A DNA stretch of 64,000 nt. Source: Burkholderia sp. OK233. GTDB taxonomy: Bacteria; Pseudomonadota; Gammaproteobacteria; Burkholderiales; Burkholderiaceae. Positions within the stretch are counted from its first letter, which is position 1. Every line of letters begins with the position of its first letter. Location: positions 186,001-250,000 of the forward strand of contig NZ_OCSR01000002.1 of the NCBI RefSeq assembly GCF_900230185.1, in the 5' to 3' direction. The translations under genes and the position numbers were made by a program. Below the pieces are notes generated by a model that was given only the letters and a program-made list of their open reading frames with translations, was not told where the DNA came from and did not search any database. This document shows, piece by piece, positions 18,122 through 26,181 of this stretch.

Positions 18122-18799
18122 CTATTCATGCGTGACGCATAAGAGCGTCTGGCCGTGCACGTTTTCAGGTGTCACGTGACGCGCGAGCCACAGTGCCGCC
18201 TCCGTGCGGTTACTGACACCGATCTGCCGAAAAAGTGCGTACAGGTGATTCTTGATGGTCCCCTCCGCGACGTTGAGCACCCGACAGATCTGCTTGTTCG
18301 ACTTCCCTTCGGCCAGCAGACGCAACACCTCGCGCTGCCGCGGTGTCAGGCGCTCGAATGCCCGATCACTGGACTGCGCATGTGCCGGCCCCAACTCGGC
18401 GCCAAGGCCGTAAGTCGGCGGGACATAGATCGCGCCCGACGCGACACGGCAGAGCGCATCGGCGAATTCATCCGCGCTCGCGTGACGCTCGACGATGCCC
18501 GAGGCGCCCGCCATCAGCGCATCGGCGATCGCCTGACGACACACTGTGCGCACCACGAATAGCCACGGCACCGTCCCCAGGGCGTCCTGCAGCACCTTCG
18601 GCCAGCCCATCCGCGCGGCACGCTCGTCCCATTCGAGGGTGACCGCGCCGACCGTTCCCGGCGAGAGGCCTTCCCGGATGCGGTAGATGTCTTCAGGACG
18701 CTGGGCCGACCACACCTGGCAACTGCTGTCCCGTCTCCATAAGACATCGGCTACCCCTGCCACAAATAGCGGCGGACTATCGATCATCAGAACGTTCAT
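18122..18799 (-). CDS. LuxR-type regulator with degenerate receiver domain
   Basis: 225 residues. The C-terminal half is a clear LuxR/FixJ helix-turn-helix (LTPRQREVLRLLAEGKSNKQ, then VAEGTIKNHLYALFRQIGV). The N-terminal half has receiver-like length and opens with MNVLMIDSPPLFVAGV, but the acidic pair is reduced to one Asp, the phospho-acceptor region reads GAVTLEWDERA, and the conserved Lys region reads GASGIVERHAS without Lys. Control by phosphorylation is therefore doubtful. It diverges from the 19-25.5 kb cluster, the most likely target. No sensor kinase is nearby. Confidence 0.8.
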   Translation of the reverse strand: MNVLMIDSPPLFVAGVADVLWRRDSSCQVWSAQRPEDIYRIREGLSPGTVGAVTLEWDERAARMGWPKVLQDALGTVPWLFVVRTVCRQAIADALMAGASGIVERHASADEFADALCRVASGAIYVPPTYGLGAELGPAHAQSSDRAFERLTPRQREVLRLLAEGKSNKQICRVLNVAEGTIKNHLYALFRQIGVSNRTEAALWLARHVTPENVHGQTLLCVTHE

Positions 18800-19030
18800 T
18801 TAAGCGTATCCCCTCGGTAGCGAGACGCTCGGGTTCACGTTATTTGCGTCTCTTGGGCTCGCTTTTACCGCTCTTTTGAAAATGACGCACTAGTCCCGTT
18901 GATCCGTGAAAAACGTTCTAATGCAAACGGCACTCCATTTCTTTCAGAATTAATATGTCGCCCGCCCCTGTCGTCATGCATGACGGATGGCCTCTCCAAA
19001 GATTTCTCCAATTTATGTAATTTGAATAGA

Positions 19031-19050
19031 GACAGTGTATTCGCACTGTC
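19031..19050. promoter_or_regulatory. 20-bp palindrome upstream of the DUF2589 cluster
   Basis: gacagtg (19031-19037) and cactgtc (19044-19050) are perfect inverted halves with a 6-base centre. It lies 23 bases before the first ATG of the cluster, in the region divergent from the LuxR-type gene. It may be that regulator's operator or a leader hairpin. Confidence 0.45.
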
Positions 19051-19073
19051 ACAAATTCACCATGGAGGTCTGT

Positions 19074-19730
19074 ATGGATGCCAATTTCATCGGCTCTGTC
19101 ATTAATGCCTTACCAATGGACCAAATGATCGCCGGTCCATTGAAAGCGATGATTTCAGCGCAAACCCAGGCGGCGAAAAGTTATGCCGATTTTCTGATGC
19201 AGGTGTGCATTCAGAACGGCAAGGCAGTCGCCGTGCAGTTCGACTACGACGAAACACTGGTCGACGAGAGCGGCGTATCGAAAGGCGTGGTCCAGAAGAC
19301 CATGCGCATTCCGCTGCTGGCCGCGATCGTTCATCCCATCATCGCCATCGAAGAAGGCACGATCGACTTCGAGATGGAAATCACCCAGTCGGAGAAATCG
19401 GCGGAGTCCACGGAGGCAGGCGGCGAATTCCAGGCGAAGCTTGGCTGGGGTCCGATCAGCGTGAGCATCTCGGGACGTGTCTCGCACAAGTCGGAGCAAA
19501 CGCGCAGCACCGATACGCGAGCCAAATATTCGATCCACACGCAGATCAAGCGGCAGCCCCCGCCGGAAGCGCTGATGCGTGTCATCGACTTCCTGACGGA
19601 CGCCGCCACCAAACCGGTCGTGACCGAAGACAAAGCGAAGGACGTCAAGCCGCTGCCGGCCACGCCGACAGACGGCAAGCTGGTCGGCGAAACCACACAG
19701 GCGAGCGGCCAGCAGCCTGTCCATCAGTAA
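19074..19730 (+). CDS. DUF2589 family protein
   Basis: 218 residues. The opening LPMDQMIAGPLKAMISAQTQ, the segment RIPLLAAIVHPIIAIEEG and then strand-rich VDF-like IDFEMEITQSEKS match the DUF2589 layout: N-terminal helix, then a beta domain. The tail is Lys/Pro/Thr-rich and disordered. GGAGGT lies four bases before the ATG at 19074. It contains PPEALMRVIDFLTDA near residue 165, a segment shared with the next gene (PPEAIMRVIDEYTHR), so the two are paralogues. No signal peptide. Function is unknown; first gene of the cluster. Confidence 0.75.
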   Translation: MDANFIGSVINALPMDQMIAGPLKAMISAQTQAAKSYADFLMQVCIQNGKAVAVQFDYDETLVDESGVSKGVVQKTMRIPLLAAIVHPIIAIEEGTIDFEMEITQSEKSAESTEAGGEFQAKLGWGPISVSISGRVSHKSEQTRSTDTRAKYSIHTQIKRQPPPEALMRVIDFLTDAATKPVVTEDKAKDVKPLPATPTDGKLVGETTQASGQQPVHQ

Positions 19731-19761
19731 GCACAGCGGCCACTGACGGCGGACGGACACC

Positions 19762-20562
19762 ATGTTCAACTTCTTCAAGCGGCGCCGCGGCGTGCCGGGC
19801 TCACACGGCACGCCGGCCGACGGCGTAGCGCACGACGACGCCTCACAGCGCACGGCCTCGCAGGACGCTAGTGATAGCGAACCGGCCGCCGCGCTCGAAA
19901 CGCGCGAGCCGCCGGTGGCCGCGCAAGCTGCGCCGCCCGGCTCAGCGGCGGCTGGCGATGCCGACATGGCGAGCGGCACCGGCGAGAACGTGCCGCCTGG
20001 CGCTCCACCGTCCGGCGGTGCGCCGCCGTCGAGCGCGAGCGGTCCGCCGCCGCGCGGCCTCGCGCTCGACGACATCACGCGTGGCATGCAACACGCGGCA
20101 GCTGCCGCGAACCAGTTGCTTTCGCTTCAGTACACCACCGTGCTCGACCAGTTCTTCGACCAGGACGAGAACGGCCTGCTCACGCCACGTGCGGTCGAGG
20201 TCGCGCTCGACGCGGAGCACACGATGCCGGTGCCGCTGGTCGCGCTGGCGACGCCGCGCGGACTGGCGCTCGACAGGATGGTCGTGCATCTGACGGTGCG
20301 CGCGGACTTCACCGAAACGCTGCCGGCAGGCGGATTGGCGGGCGGCGATCAACGCGGCCGTTTCTTCGTGACGCTCGCCCCGCCGTCGGCACGCCCGAAC
20401 GCCCAGGGCGAGCAAGCTCAGCGCGACAGCCAGCACATCGACATCGAAATGCAGTTTGCGGCGCTCGACCCGCCCGAAGCGATCATGCGCGTGATCGACG
20501 AATACACCCACCGCCTCGTGCCGCGCGCACGGCACGACGACGAGGAGAAACGCCATGCCTGA
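19762..20562 (+). CDS. Second DUF2589-like protein with long disordered N-terminus
   Basis: 266 residues. Residues 1-90 are a low-complexity region rich in Ala, Pro, Gly and Ser. From about 95 the protein follows the DUF2589 plan: LDDITRGMQHAAAAANQLLS, then AVEVALDAEHTMPVPLVALA and a beta-rich part with LAPPSARPNAQ, ending with PPEAIMRVIDEYTHR and a charged tail. It shares this last segment with the preceding gene, 31 bases upstream. Its 3' end overlaps the lysozyme gene by eight bases. Interaction with the first DUF2589 protein is plausible but not shown. Confidence 0.65.
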   Translation: MFNFFKRRRGVPGSHGTPADGVAHDDASQRTASQDASDSEPAAALETREPPVAAQAAPPGSAAAGDADMASGTGENVPPGAPPSGGAPPSSASGPPPRGLALDDITRGMQHAAAAANQLLSLQYTTVLDQFFDQDENGLLTPRAVEVALDAEHTMPVPLVALATPRGLALDRMVVHLTVRADFTETLPAGGLAGGDQRGRFFVTLAPPSARPNAQGEQAQRDSQHIDIEMQFAALDPPEAIMRVIDEYTHRLVPRARHDDEEKRHA

Positions 20563-21001
20563 GCAACCCACGTGCACCGGCACGCAAGGTATCGACCTGA
20601 TCAAACAGTTCGAGGGGTTACGCCTGACCCGCTATCTCGACGCCGTCGGCAAGCCGACGATCGGCTATGGGCATCTGATTCTGCCGCACGAACGCTTCAG
20701 CCGTCCGCTCTCGGAGTCCGAGGCGCTGGCGCTCCTGAAGTGCGACTTGCGCAGCGCCGAACTCGCGCTGCGCAAGCTGATACGCGTCGCGATCACGCAG
20801 CAGCAATTCGATGCCTTGATGTCGTTCGTCTTCAACCTCGGCGCGGGGCGGCTGCATTCTTCAACGCTGCTGCGCTATCTGAACGCGGGCGCAAGCGGTC
20901 ATGCCGCCGACCAGTTCCTCGTCTGGAACAAAGCGGGCGGCAAACCGCTCGCGGGGCTGACGCGCCGCCGCCAGGCCGAACGCAAGCTCTTTCTTTCCTA
21001 G
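20555..21001 (+). CDS. GH24 phage-type lysozyme (endolysin-like muramidase)
   Basis: 148 residues, a complete T4-lysozyme-like domain. The catalytic triad arrangement E-x8-D-x5-T is visible in FEGLRLTRYLDAVGKPTIGY (Glu, Asp and Thr), followed by GH. FDALMSFVFNLGAGRLHSS and RRRQAERKLFLS are also standard. It hydrolyses the glycan strands of peptidoglycan. No signal peptide, so it needs another route to the wall. Start overlaps the upstream DUF2589-like gene, indicating translational coupling. No holin, spanin or phage structural gene is present, which argues against a simple prophage remnant and suggests a wall-penetration role for the cluster. Confidence 0.88.
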   Translation: MPEQPTCTGTQGIDLIKQFEGLRLTRYLDAVGKPTIGYGHLILPHERFSRPLSESEALALLKCDLRSAELALRKLIRVAITQQQFDALMSFVFNLGAGRLHSSTLLRYLNAGASGHAADQFLVWNKAGGKPLAGLTRRRQAERKLFLS

Positions 21002-21023
21002 TGTCCTGACAGGAGGCTTCCCG

Positions 21024-21530
21024 ATGATTTCAAACCATCACGACCGGCCGGGTCGCAGGCTTAACACGCGTGCTGTCTGCGCAATCGCAGCCGCGGCCAT
21101 CGTCCTATATTCCGTCGCTGCGGCGCACGCTCAACAGCCAACGCCAGCGCTCACCTGCGAGGATGAAGTCCTGCGAATCAGTCAGGCCTTGCAGATCGCG
21201 CACCAGCCGGCACTCTGCGAGCGCTGCGGCGAGCGGCTTGCGCGGACGCTCGACAGCCTTTACCGGCTCGGCGTGTTACCCACCTTCTACGCATCCGCGG
21301 ACAGCGCCGGCTGGGACGACCCACAGCGCCGCCCCGCGATGATGAGCGACCGCAGTCTCGCCGGCATTCCGGACGGCGCCGACCTGCTGGCCGACATCGA
21401 CAGTGGTTTTGGGCCGCGCGGCATCCACAGGTTGCGCTACACGCCGTCGAACCGGCCTGTAGCCATCACCACGGCCGACCGCAGCGTCTCGATACCGCTG
21501 GTACCGTGCACACCCGGCGGCGCGCCCTGA
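21024..21530 (+). CDS. Exported cysteine-containing hypothetical protein
   Basis: 168 residues. Signal peptide near residues 18-37 (AVCAIAAAAIVLYSVAAAHA, cleavage after AHA). The mature part contains four cysteines near its start, including CERCGERLARTLD, and one more near the C-terminus. AGGAGGC lies before the ATG. It follows the lysozyme gene by 22 bases and is probably in the same operon. No family recognised; the CxxC could be structural or metal-binding. Confidence 0.6.
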   Translation: MISNHHDRPGRRLNTRAVCAIAAAAIVLYSVAAAHAQQPTPALTCEDEVLRISQALQIAHQPALCERCGERLARTLDSLYRLGVLPTFYASADSAGWDDPQRRPAMMSDRSLAGIPDGADLLADIDSGFGPRGIHRLRYTPSNRPVAITTADRSVSIPLVPCTPGGAP

Positions 21531-21706
21531 CCACGCACGGCGGGTACGGCACAGGCCTTCCGTCCTATGTCGCCGTATCAGCCTTCCGCCCTATTCATGC
21601 GAACGCGCCGCGCATCTACTCTGCAAGGGTAGTGAAACGCAAGCAACGCATGTCTGAAACGTAGACCCGAACACTCATCGAGCACATACCCAACAGGAGC
21701 AATGGC

Positions 21707-22825
21707 ATGAATTCGGCAGCCATCCATCACGATTCGTTATCCGAACTTAATATGCAACCACGCAGATCCTGGCACTTTGTCCTGCGCACGCGGTTCAGCG
21801 CAGTTGTGCTGATCGCCGCGACCGTCTCGTGCGCAAACGCCGCGGACCTCGCGCCGCTGCCCACGCTCGGCGCCGATCTGCAACACACGTCCGTCTCCGG
21901 ACTATCGTCCGGCGCTTTCATGGCGGCCCAGTTCGACGTTGCCTGGTCGAGCCGTCTGATCGGCGCGGGCATCGTGGCCGGTGGAGCGTTCGATTGCGCC
22001 GGAGAGTCGGCCTTTATCGCGCCGGTCGTGGCGGCGGTCACGCTGTGCATGCAGCCGGCAGGTGCTGCTCCGACGGCGGAAGGCGCATGGCATGCCGCGC
22101 AACGCTTTGCGAAGGCCGGCCAGATCGACGACCCGGCCAATCTTCGCGAGCAGCGCATTTACCTCTTCAGCGGCGCGAAGGATATCGTCGTCGCGACCCG
22201 CGTGGTCGATCAGGCCGAACGCTTCTATGAACTGGCTCAAGTGCCTGGATCGAGCATCGAGTATCAACGCCATCCCAACGCCGGCCATGCACTGATCACG
22301 AACCGCCCGGAAGACTCACCCTGCGACGCGAACCAGAGTCCGTACATCAACAACTGCGGCTTCGAACAATCTCACGAGATGCTGCGCTGGATCTACGCGA
22401 GACCCAATGCGCCGTTGAATGCACCCGCGATGCAACCAGGCGGCCAGTTGCGGAGCTTCGATCAGCGCGAGTTCGATCCCGACCGCCGTGCGTCGCTCGC
22501 CGACGTGGCCTACGTGTACGTGCCGGCCGATTGCCTGCATGCGGCGTGCGCCGTACATGTCGCGTTTCACGGCTGCGTGCAGAACGCCGATGCCGTCGGT
22601 CAACGATTCGTGCGCGGCGCCGGCTACAACGAGATCGCCGACACCAACCGCCTGATCGTGCTCTACCCGCAGGCGGCGAAATCGGCCATCAATCCGCTCG
22701 GATGCTGGGACTTCTGGGGCTACACGAGTCCGGACCCGGACCATCCTGACTTCAATACCCGCGAGGCGCCTCAAATGGCCGCCGTGATGAAGATGATCGA
22801 GCGCCTGGGCGGCGCACGTCAGTGA
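21707..22825 (+). CDS. Exported short-chain PHA depolymerase / PHB esterase-like
   Basis: 372 residues. A hydrophobic export segment lies at about 26-46 after an unusually long N-region; AACAGGAGC supports the start at 21707, with an alternative Met at residue 16. The lipase-type box is SGLSSGAFMA (catalytic Ser near residue 68). NAGHALIT supplies a candidate His, and the C-terminal VAFHGCVQ and WGYTSPDPDHPDF segments are typical of type-2 catalytic-domain PHA depolymerases and feruloyl-esterase-like relatives. Expected to hydrolyse polyhydroxybutyrate or related esters outside the cytoplasm. No substrate-binding domain is visible. Confidence 0.8.
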   Translation: MNSAAIHHDSLSELNMQPRRSWHFVLRTRFSAVVLIAATVSCANAADLAPLPTLGADLQHTSVSGLSSGAFMAAQFDVAWSSRLIGAGIVAGGAFDCAGESAFIAPVVAAVTLCMQPAGAAPTAEGAWHAAQRFAKAGQIDDPANLREQRIYLFSGAKDIVVATRVVDQAERFYELAQVPGSSIEYQRHPNAGHALITNRPEDSPCDANQSPYINNCGFEQSHEMLRWIYARPNAPLNAPAMQPGGQLRSFDQREFDPDRRASLADVAYVYVPADCLHAACAVHVAFHGCVQNADAVGQRFVRGAGYNEIADTNRLIVLYPQAAKSAINPLGCWDFWGYTSPDPDHPDFNTREAPQMAAVMKMIERLGGARQ

Positions 22826-22887
22826 ATGCGGTGATTGTCATCGCTCATCGAAACCGAACCCGAACCCGAACCGATTAAGGATCCGTC

Positions 22888-23430
22888 ATGCTCTCGACCC
22901 TCATCACGCAGTGGGAAAACGCCAATCTCGCCGCCTTCCAGTTATTCAGCAAGCTCGTGGCTCAGTCGGCCAACCCGGCGGGACTGCCGGGCGCCACCAC
23001 GGACGTCCGCGCGTGGCGCGCCTTCGTACGCACCGCCCTGCAGAGCACTCAGCAGTACACGAGCGCAGCGCAATCGGCATTCGACTCCGGCTGGCGCGAG
23101 CAGCGCGACCGTCTCGCACTGTCGGGCGCCGCCGCCGCGATCAAGGAGCTGGCCGCGATCAATGCCGACCTCGCGACGCGCATTGCCCAAGGTCACGTTC
23201 AGCACTCCGGCGCGCTCACCGATGCGGCGGCTCAGTATCTCGACGACCTGTCCCGCAGCCGCAACGCCACGGATGCCGCGATGGCCTTCGGCCGGTTCGC
23301 GAACGACATGCAGGCACAGAGCCGGGCGCAAGCGCTGCATACGTCGTCGGTCGCCGGCAGCGTGTCTCCCGCCCTCACGCAGTGGGTCGAGAAGCATCTC
23401 TCGGACGACGACGCGGAGCCGGCGAAATGA
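22888..23430 (+). CDS. Helical protein, phasin-like in composition
   Basis: 180 residues, alanine/glutamine-rich and almost entirely predicted helical, without signal peptide or membrane segment. Openers such as ITQWENANLAAFQLFSKLV and amphipathic repeats resemble phasins, but I see no diagnostic motif. AAGGA precedes the ATG. Its TGA overlaps the ATG of the next gene (ATGA), so it is translated together with the first of the three paralogues. It could coat PHB granules or act as a chaperone/adaptor for those proteins. Confidence 0.6.
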   Translation: MLSTLITQWENANLAAFQLFSKLVAQSANPAGLPGATTDVRAWRAFVRTALQSTQQYTSAAQSAFDSGWREQRDRLALSGAAAAIKELAAINADLATRIAQGHVQHSGALTDAAAQYLDDLSRSRNATDAAMAFGRFANDMQAQSRAQALHTSSVAGSVSPALTQWVEKHLSDDDAEPAK

Positions 23431-24059
23431 ACGTCAATCTTCGGTTCGTCAACCGTTCGAATGACTGCGGCAACAGCGAAGTCGTCCTGTTCCAGCGCAA
23501 CGTGATTCCCGATTTCGACGAGCTCGCGATTGCATGGAAGGTGATTCGCTTCTGCGGCCGGGATTGCCTCCATCCGTTCGTCTATTCGACAGAGATCGAG
23601 ATCGCGCTCGGCGACGAGCACGGCAACTACTCGCCGCGCATGACCGCGCAGCGCGGCGAACGTTTCGTCATCGGGGCTCATCCGACCGGCCGCGCCCGGC
23701 TCACCGCCGAGCCGGCACAGCCGAGCGGCGCGGACGGCGGTCCGGAAATCCAGGTCGCCAACCGGATGCCGCGCGGCGCGGTCAACGTCAACGCCTTCAA
23801 CGCCGGCAAGCTGATCGCTGCCAAGTGGGCTGTGGCGCCAGCCCAGAAAGCCGTTTTCCGCTTCACGCCGGCGCTGTGGATTGGCGTGGCTTCGCAGATC
23901 GAGGAAGGACACGCGCTCAGTTCGGCTGTGCTGTCGAGTGACAACACGATGCTGCCCCTCGCCGCCATTGCCGTGGGCGACATCGTGATGACTGGCGGCG
24001 GCAGCGGCGTCGACGCGCAACCCTTCGCTTTCGCATTCGAAAACGTCGTGCATCTCTAG
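23427..24059 (+). CDS. Unknown beta-rich family, paralogue 1 of 3
   Basis: 210 residues. Shares with the next two genes an opening xLxFxNxSND, then DFDELAIAWKVI (about 30-41), HPF, GNYSPR, QKAVFRFTPALWIGVASQIE (about 155-175) and DIVMTGGG (about 190). Strand-rich and compact, no signal peptide. It is the most divergent of the three: extra cysteines (RFCGRDCLHPF) and an insertion near residue 95. Start overlaps the preceding stop codon. I do not recognise the family. The lack of catalytic-looking residues suggests a binding or structural role. Confidence 0.6.
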   Translation: MNVNLRFVNRSNDCGNSEVVLFQRNVIPDFDELAIAWKVIRFCGRDCLHPFVYSTEIEIALGDEHGNYSPRMTAQRGERFVIGAHPTGRARLTAEPAQPSGADGGPEIQVANRMPRGAVNVNAFNAGKLIAAKWAVAPAQKAVFRFTPALWIGVASQIEEGHALSSAVLSSDNTMLPLAAIAVGDIVMTGGGSGVDAQPFAFAFENVVHL

Positions 24060-24201
24060 CGTCTTTAGCGCCTCGAGCCGGCACGGCGCCCGCATACCGG
24101 GTCTCACCTCTTCTTTCGTTTGACGGCCCGTCCAACCGGCAGGCCGGTGGCAAGGTGCGCGGCAAACCGATTGCCGTATTTCAACCTCAAGGAGCAGGCA
24201 A

Positions 24202-24819
24202 GTGGATATTCAACTGAACTTCGTCAACCGTTCGAACGACGCTAACAATTCGAACATCGTGATCTTCCAGAAAAACGTCGCGACGGATTTCGACGAACTG
24301 GCGATCGCGTGGAAAGTGATTCGCAACTGTGGCCAGGGCGACAACCATCCGTTCAAGTTTCCAATGGCGATGGGCGTCAGCGCGAGCGACAGCTACGGCA
24401 ACTACATGCCGCAGCAAACCGCTACCAACGGACAGGTCTTCCAGATCGTCCGCTCGACGTCGGGCGACGTGCTCACGCTCGGCACGGAGCCGGGTAACAG
24501 CTCGGAAGTCCAGGTCCGAAACGATCTGCCGAACGGCGCCACGAACGCGACCATTTACAAGGACGGCAGTCCGCTTGCGAGCAAAACATCGATCGCGCCG
24601 GGGCAAAAGGCCGTGTTCCAGTTCAAGCCGACACTGTGGATCGGTGTCGCGTCGCAGATCGAACAGGGCGCGTTGCTGAATTCGGCGGTCATCTCCGACA
24701 TCAACACGGAGCTTTCGCTGCTCGGCATCGCCAGCGCCGACATCGTGATGACGGGCGGCGGTCCCGGCCCGCGCTCGTTGCCGTTCACCTTCCGGCTCGA
24801 ACACGTCGTGATGGCGTAA
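24202..24819 (+). CDS. Unknown beta-rich family, paralogue 2 of 3
   Basis: 205 residues, starting with GTG after AAGGAG. Conserved blocks as in its neighbours: FVNRSNDANNSNIVIFQKNV at the start, DFDELAIAWKVI, NHPFKFP, GNYMPQ, QKAVFQFKPTLWIGVASQIE, AVISDINTELSLLGIA and DIVMTGGGPG. It is nearly co-linear with paralogue 3, so the two arose by a more recent duplication. A 142-base gap separates it from paralogue 1. Probably a cytoplasmic or non-classically exported beta protein; function unknown. Confidence 0.6.
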   Translation: MDIQLNFVNRSNDANNSNIVIFQKNVATDFDELAIAWKVIRNCGQGDNHPFKFPMAMGVSASDSYGNYMPQQTATNGQVFQIVRSTSGDVLTLGTEPGNSSEVQVRNDLPNGATNATIYKDGSPLASKTSIAPGQKAVFQFKPTLWIGVASQIEQGALLNSAVISDINTELSLLGIASADIVMTGGGPGPRSLPFTFRLEHVVMA

Positions 24820-24888
24820 CGGACACGCGTTCGGCGTCGGAGGATTCGCCATTCGACGCCGCTTCACTCCACCAGGAAAAGGTTCGTC

Positions 24889-25506
24889 ATGGACATCAAA
24901 CTCAACTTCATCAACCTCTCCAACGACGTCAATAACAGTCAGATCGTGGTCTTTCAGAAAAACGTCTCAACGGATTTCGACGAGCTCGCGGTCGCGTGGA
25001 AGGTCATCAGCAACTGCGGGCGCGGCGACAATCACCCGTTCGTCTTTCCGCTGCAAACCACCGTTACCGCCAGCGACTCGGACGGTAACTACATGCCGCA
25101 AAAAGTCGCGCAGAACGGTCAGATGTTCAGCGTGAGCCGCGCGGCATCCGGCAACGTGCTCGCTATCGCCGGCGCGTCGTCGAGCTCGCGCGAGATCCAG
25201 TTGCGCAACGATCTGCGCACGGGCGCCATCAGCGCCGGCGTGTTCAAGGACAACCGGCTGCTCGCGAAGAAGACCGGCATCGTGCCGGGGCAGAAGGCGG
25301 TGTTCGAGTTCAAGCCAACGCTCTGGATCGGCACCGCCTCGCAGATCGAGCAAGGCAAGGTGATGAATTCCGCCGTGATCTCCGACATCAACACCGAGTT
25401 GTCGCTGCTCGGCATTGCGCGCTGCGACATCGTGATGACGGGTGGCGGTGGCGGAACCACAGCGGTGCCGTATCAGTTCAAGCTGGCGAATATCGTGATG
25501 GGCTGA
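24889..25506 (+). CDS. Unknown beta-rich family, paralogue 3 of 3
   Basis: 205 residues, same length as paralogue 2 and co-linear with it (NLSNDVNNSQIVVFQKNVST, DFDELAVAWKVI, NHPFVFP, GNYMPQ, QKAVFEFKPTLWIGTASQIE, AVISDINTELSLLGIA, DIVMTGGGGG). CAGGAAAAGG precedes the ATG. It is the last gene before a strong hairpin, so the transcription unit likely ends here. Three retained copies suggest dosage or target diversification. Confidence 0.6.
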   Translation: MDIKLNFINLSNDVNNSQIVVFQKNVSTDFDELAVAWKVISNCGRGDNHPFVFPLQTTVTASDSDGNYMPQKVAQNGQMFSVSRAASGNVLAIAGASSSSREIQLRNDLRTGAISAGVFKDNRLLAKKTGIVPGQKAVFEFKPTLWIGTASQIEQGKVMNSAVISDINTELSLLGIARCDIVMTGGGGGTTAVPYQFKLANIVMG

Positions 25507-25530
25507 CCGCACGCATCTTCTGCAATATGA

Positions 25531-25553
25531 CCGGCCCGCATGACGCGGGCCGG
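25531..25553 (+). terminator. Terminator closing the 19-25.5 kb cluster
   Basis: Perfect 9-bp stem ccggcccgc / gcgggccgg, loop atgac, then cgcattt. Located 25 bases after the third paralogue. Confidence 0.7.
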
Positions 25554-25766
25554 CGCATTTCTCACAGCTCCGCCATGTCGGCTCGGCCCATTACCTCGTA
25601 TGTGACTTTTCGCCCATTTGATCGTGTCTCACCAGGCGCTACCTTTGGAGTGCAGACAATCTCGATCCGACGCAGAAGATCGGAATCGATCGACGTAATG
25701 GATATTTCCGGTCCTGCTTTTGTCCTGCTCATGATTCGCAACAGCAACCTTCAAAGGAGATGCATC

Positions 25767-26057
25767 ATGCCGCTGCACGGAACCGAAACTGAAAAACCAA
25801 AGAAGGCGAAGGACTCGTTAGTCAGCGAGTACCACCAGCAGAAGCAGAAAGGCATCGGCTTCTGGATCCGCAAAGGACTTCTGAATGGCAACAACAACCC
25901 GGACGTCTCTCTACTTGGCGGCCACCTCGTTGTTCGTCTTTACAACATAGAAGACGATGAGCATGCAAACGACTTGTCTGGCACCCACTGGATCTTCAAA
26001 TCGTCGGCGGGTCATTACTACGGCGTCGTCGTCGCCGGACCGCTCAGCGAGGACTAG
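25767..26057 (+). CDS. Small hypothetical protein
   Basis: 96 residues. AAAGGAGA lies eight bases before the ATG at 25767, which favours this start over longer versions. The N-terminus is lysine-rich (EKPKKAKDSLVSEYHQQKQK), the rest a compact domain with GFWIRKGLLNGNNNPDVSLL and HWIFKSSAGHYYGVVVAG. No signal peptide or membrane helix. It lies behind the cluster's terminator, with its own repeated-module terminator downstream. No family recognised. Confidence 0.6.
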   Translation: MPLHGTETEKPKKAKDSLVSEYHQQKQKGIGFWIRKGLLNGNNNPDVSLLGGHLVVRLYNIEDDEHANDLSGTHWIFKSSAGHYYGVVVAGPLSED

Positions 26058-26076
26058 AACAACGCGGTGATTCGCG

Positions 26077-26155
26077 GCATCGATTGACCGTTGATTGATT
26101 CCGATTTGCCGATGCAAAGCGGCCTTGCTGTGAATCAGCAAGGCCGCTTTTTTAT
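26077..26155 (+). terminator. Terminator, second copy of the repeated module
   Basis: Stem aaagcggccttgctg pairs with cagcaaggccgcttt, followed by a T run, preceded by cggcatcgattga and cgatttgccgat. Same blocks as at 15842-15934. Confidence 0.85.
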
Positions 26156-26181
26156 GCCGCCGCAGTTAAGCCGCTACGCGC

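Noticed and set aside
20555..21001. Lysozyme as evidence of a prophage
   Set aside because: No capsid, tail, terminase, holin or integrase gene is nearby; the gene is translationally coupled to a DUF2589-like gene.
26059..26066. acaacgcg as the far end of the Tn7-like element with its 5-bp duplication
   Set aside because: It lies on the wrong side of the insertion and no TnsB-like repeats accompany it.
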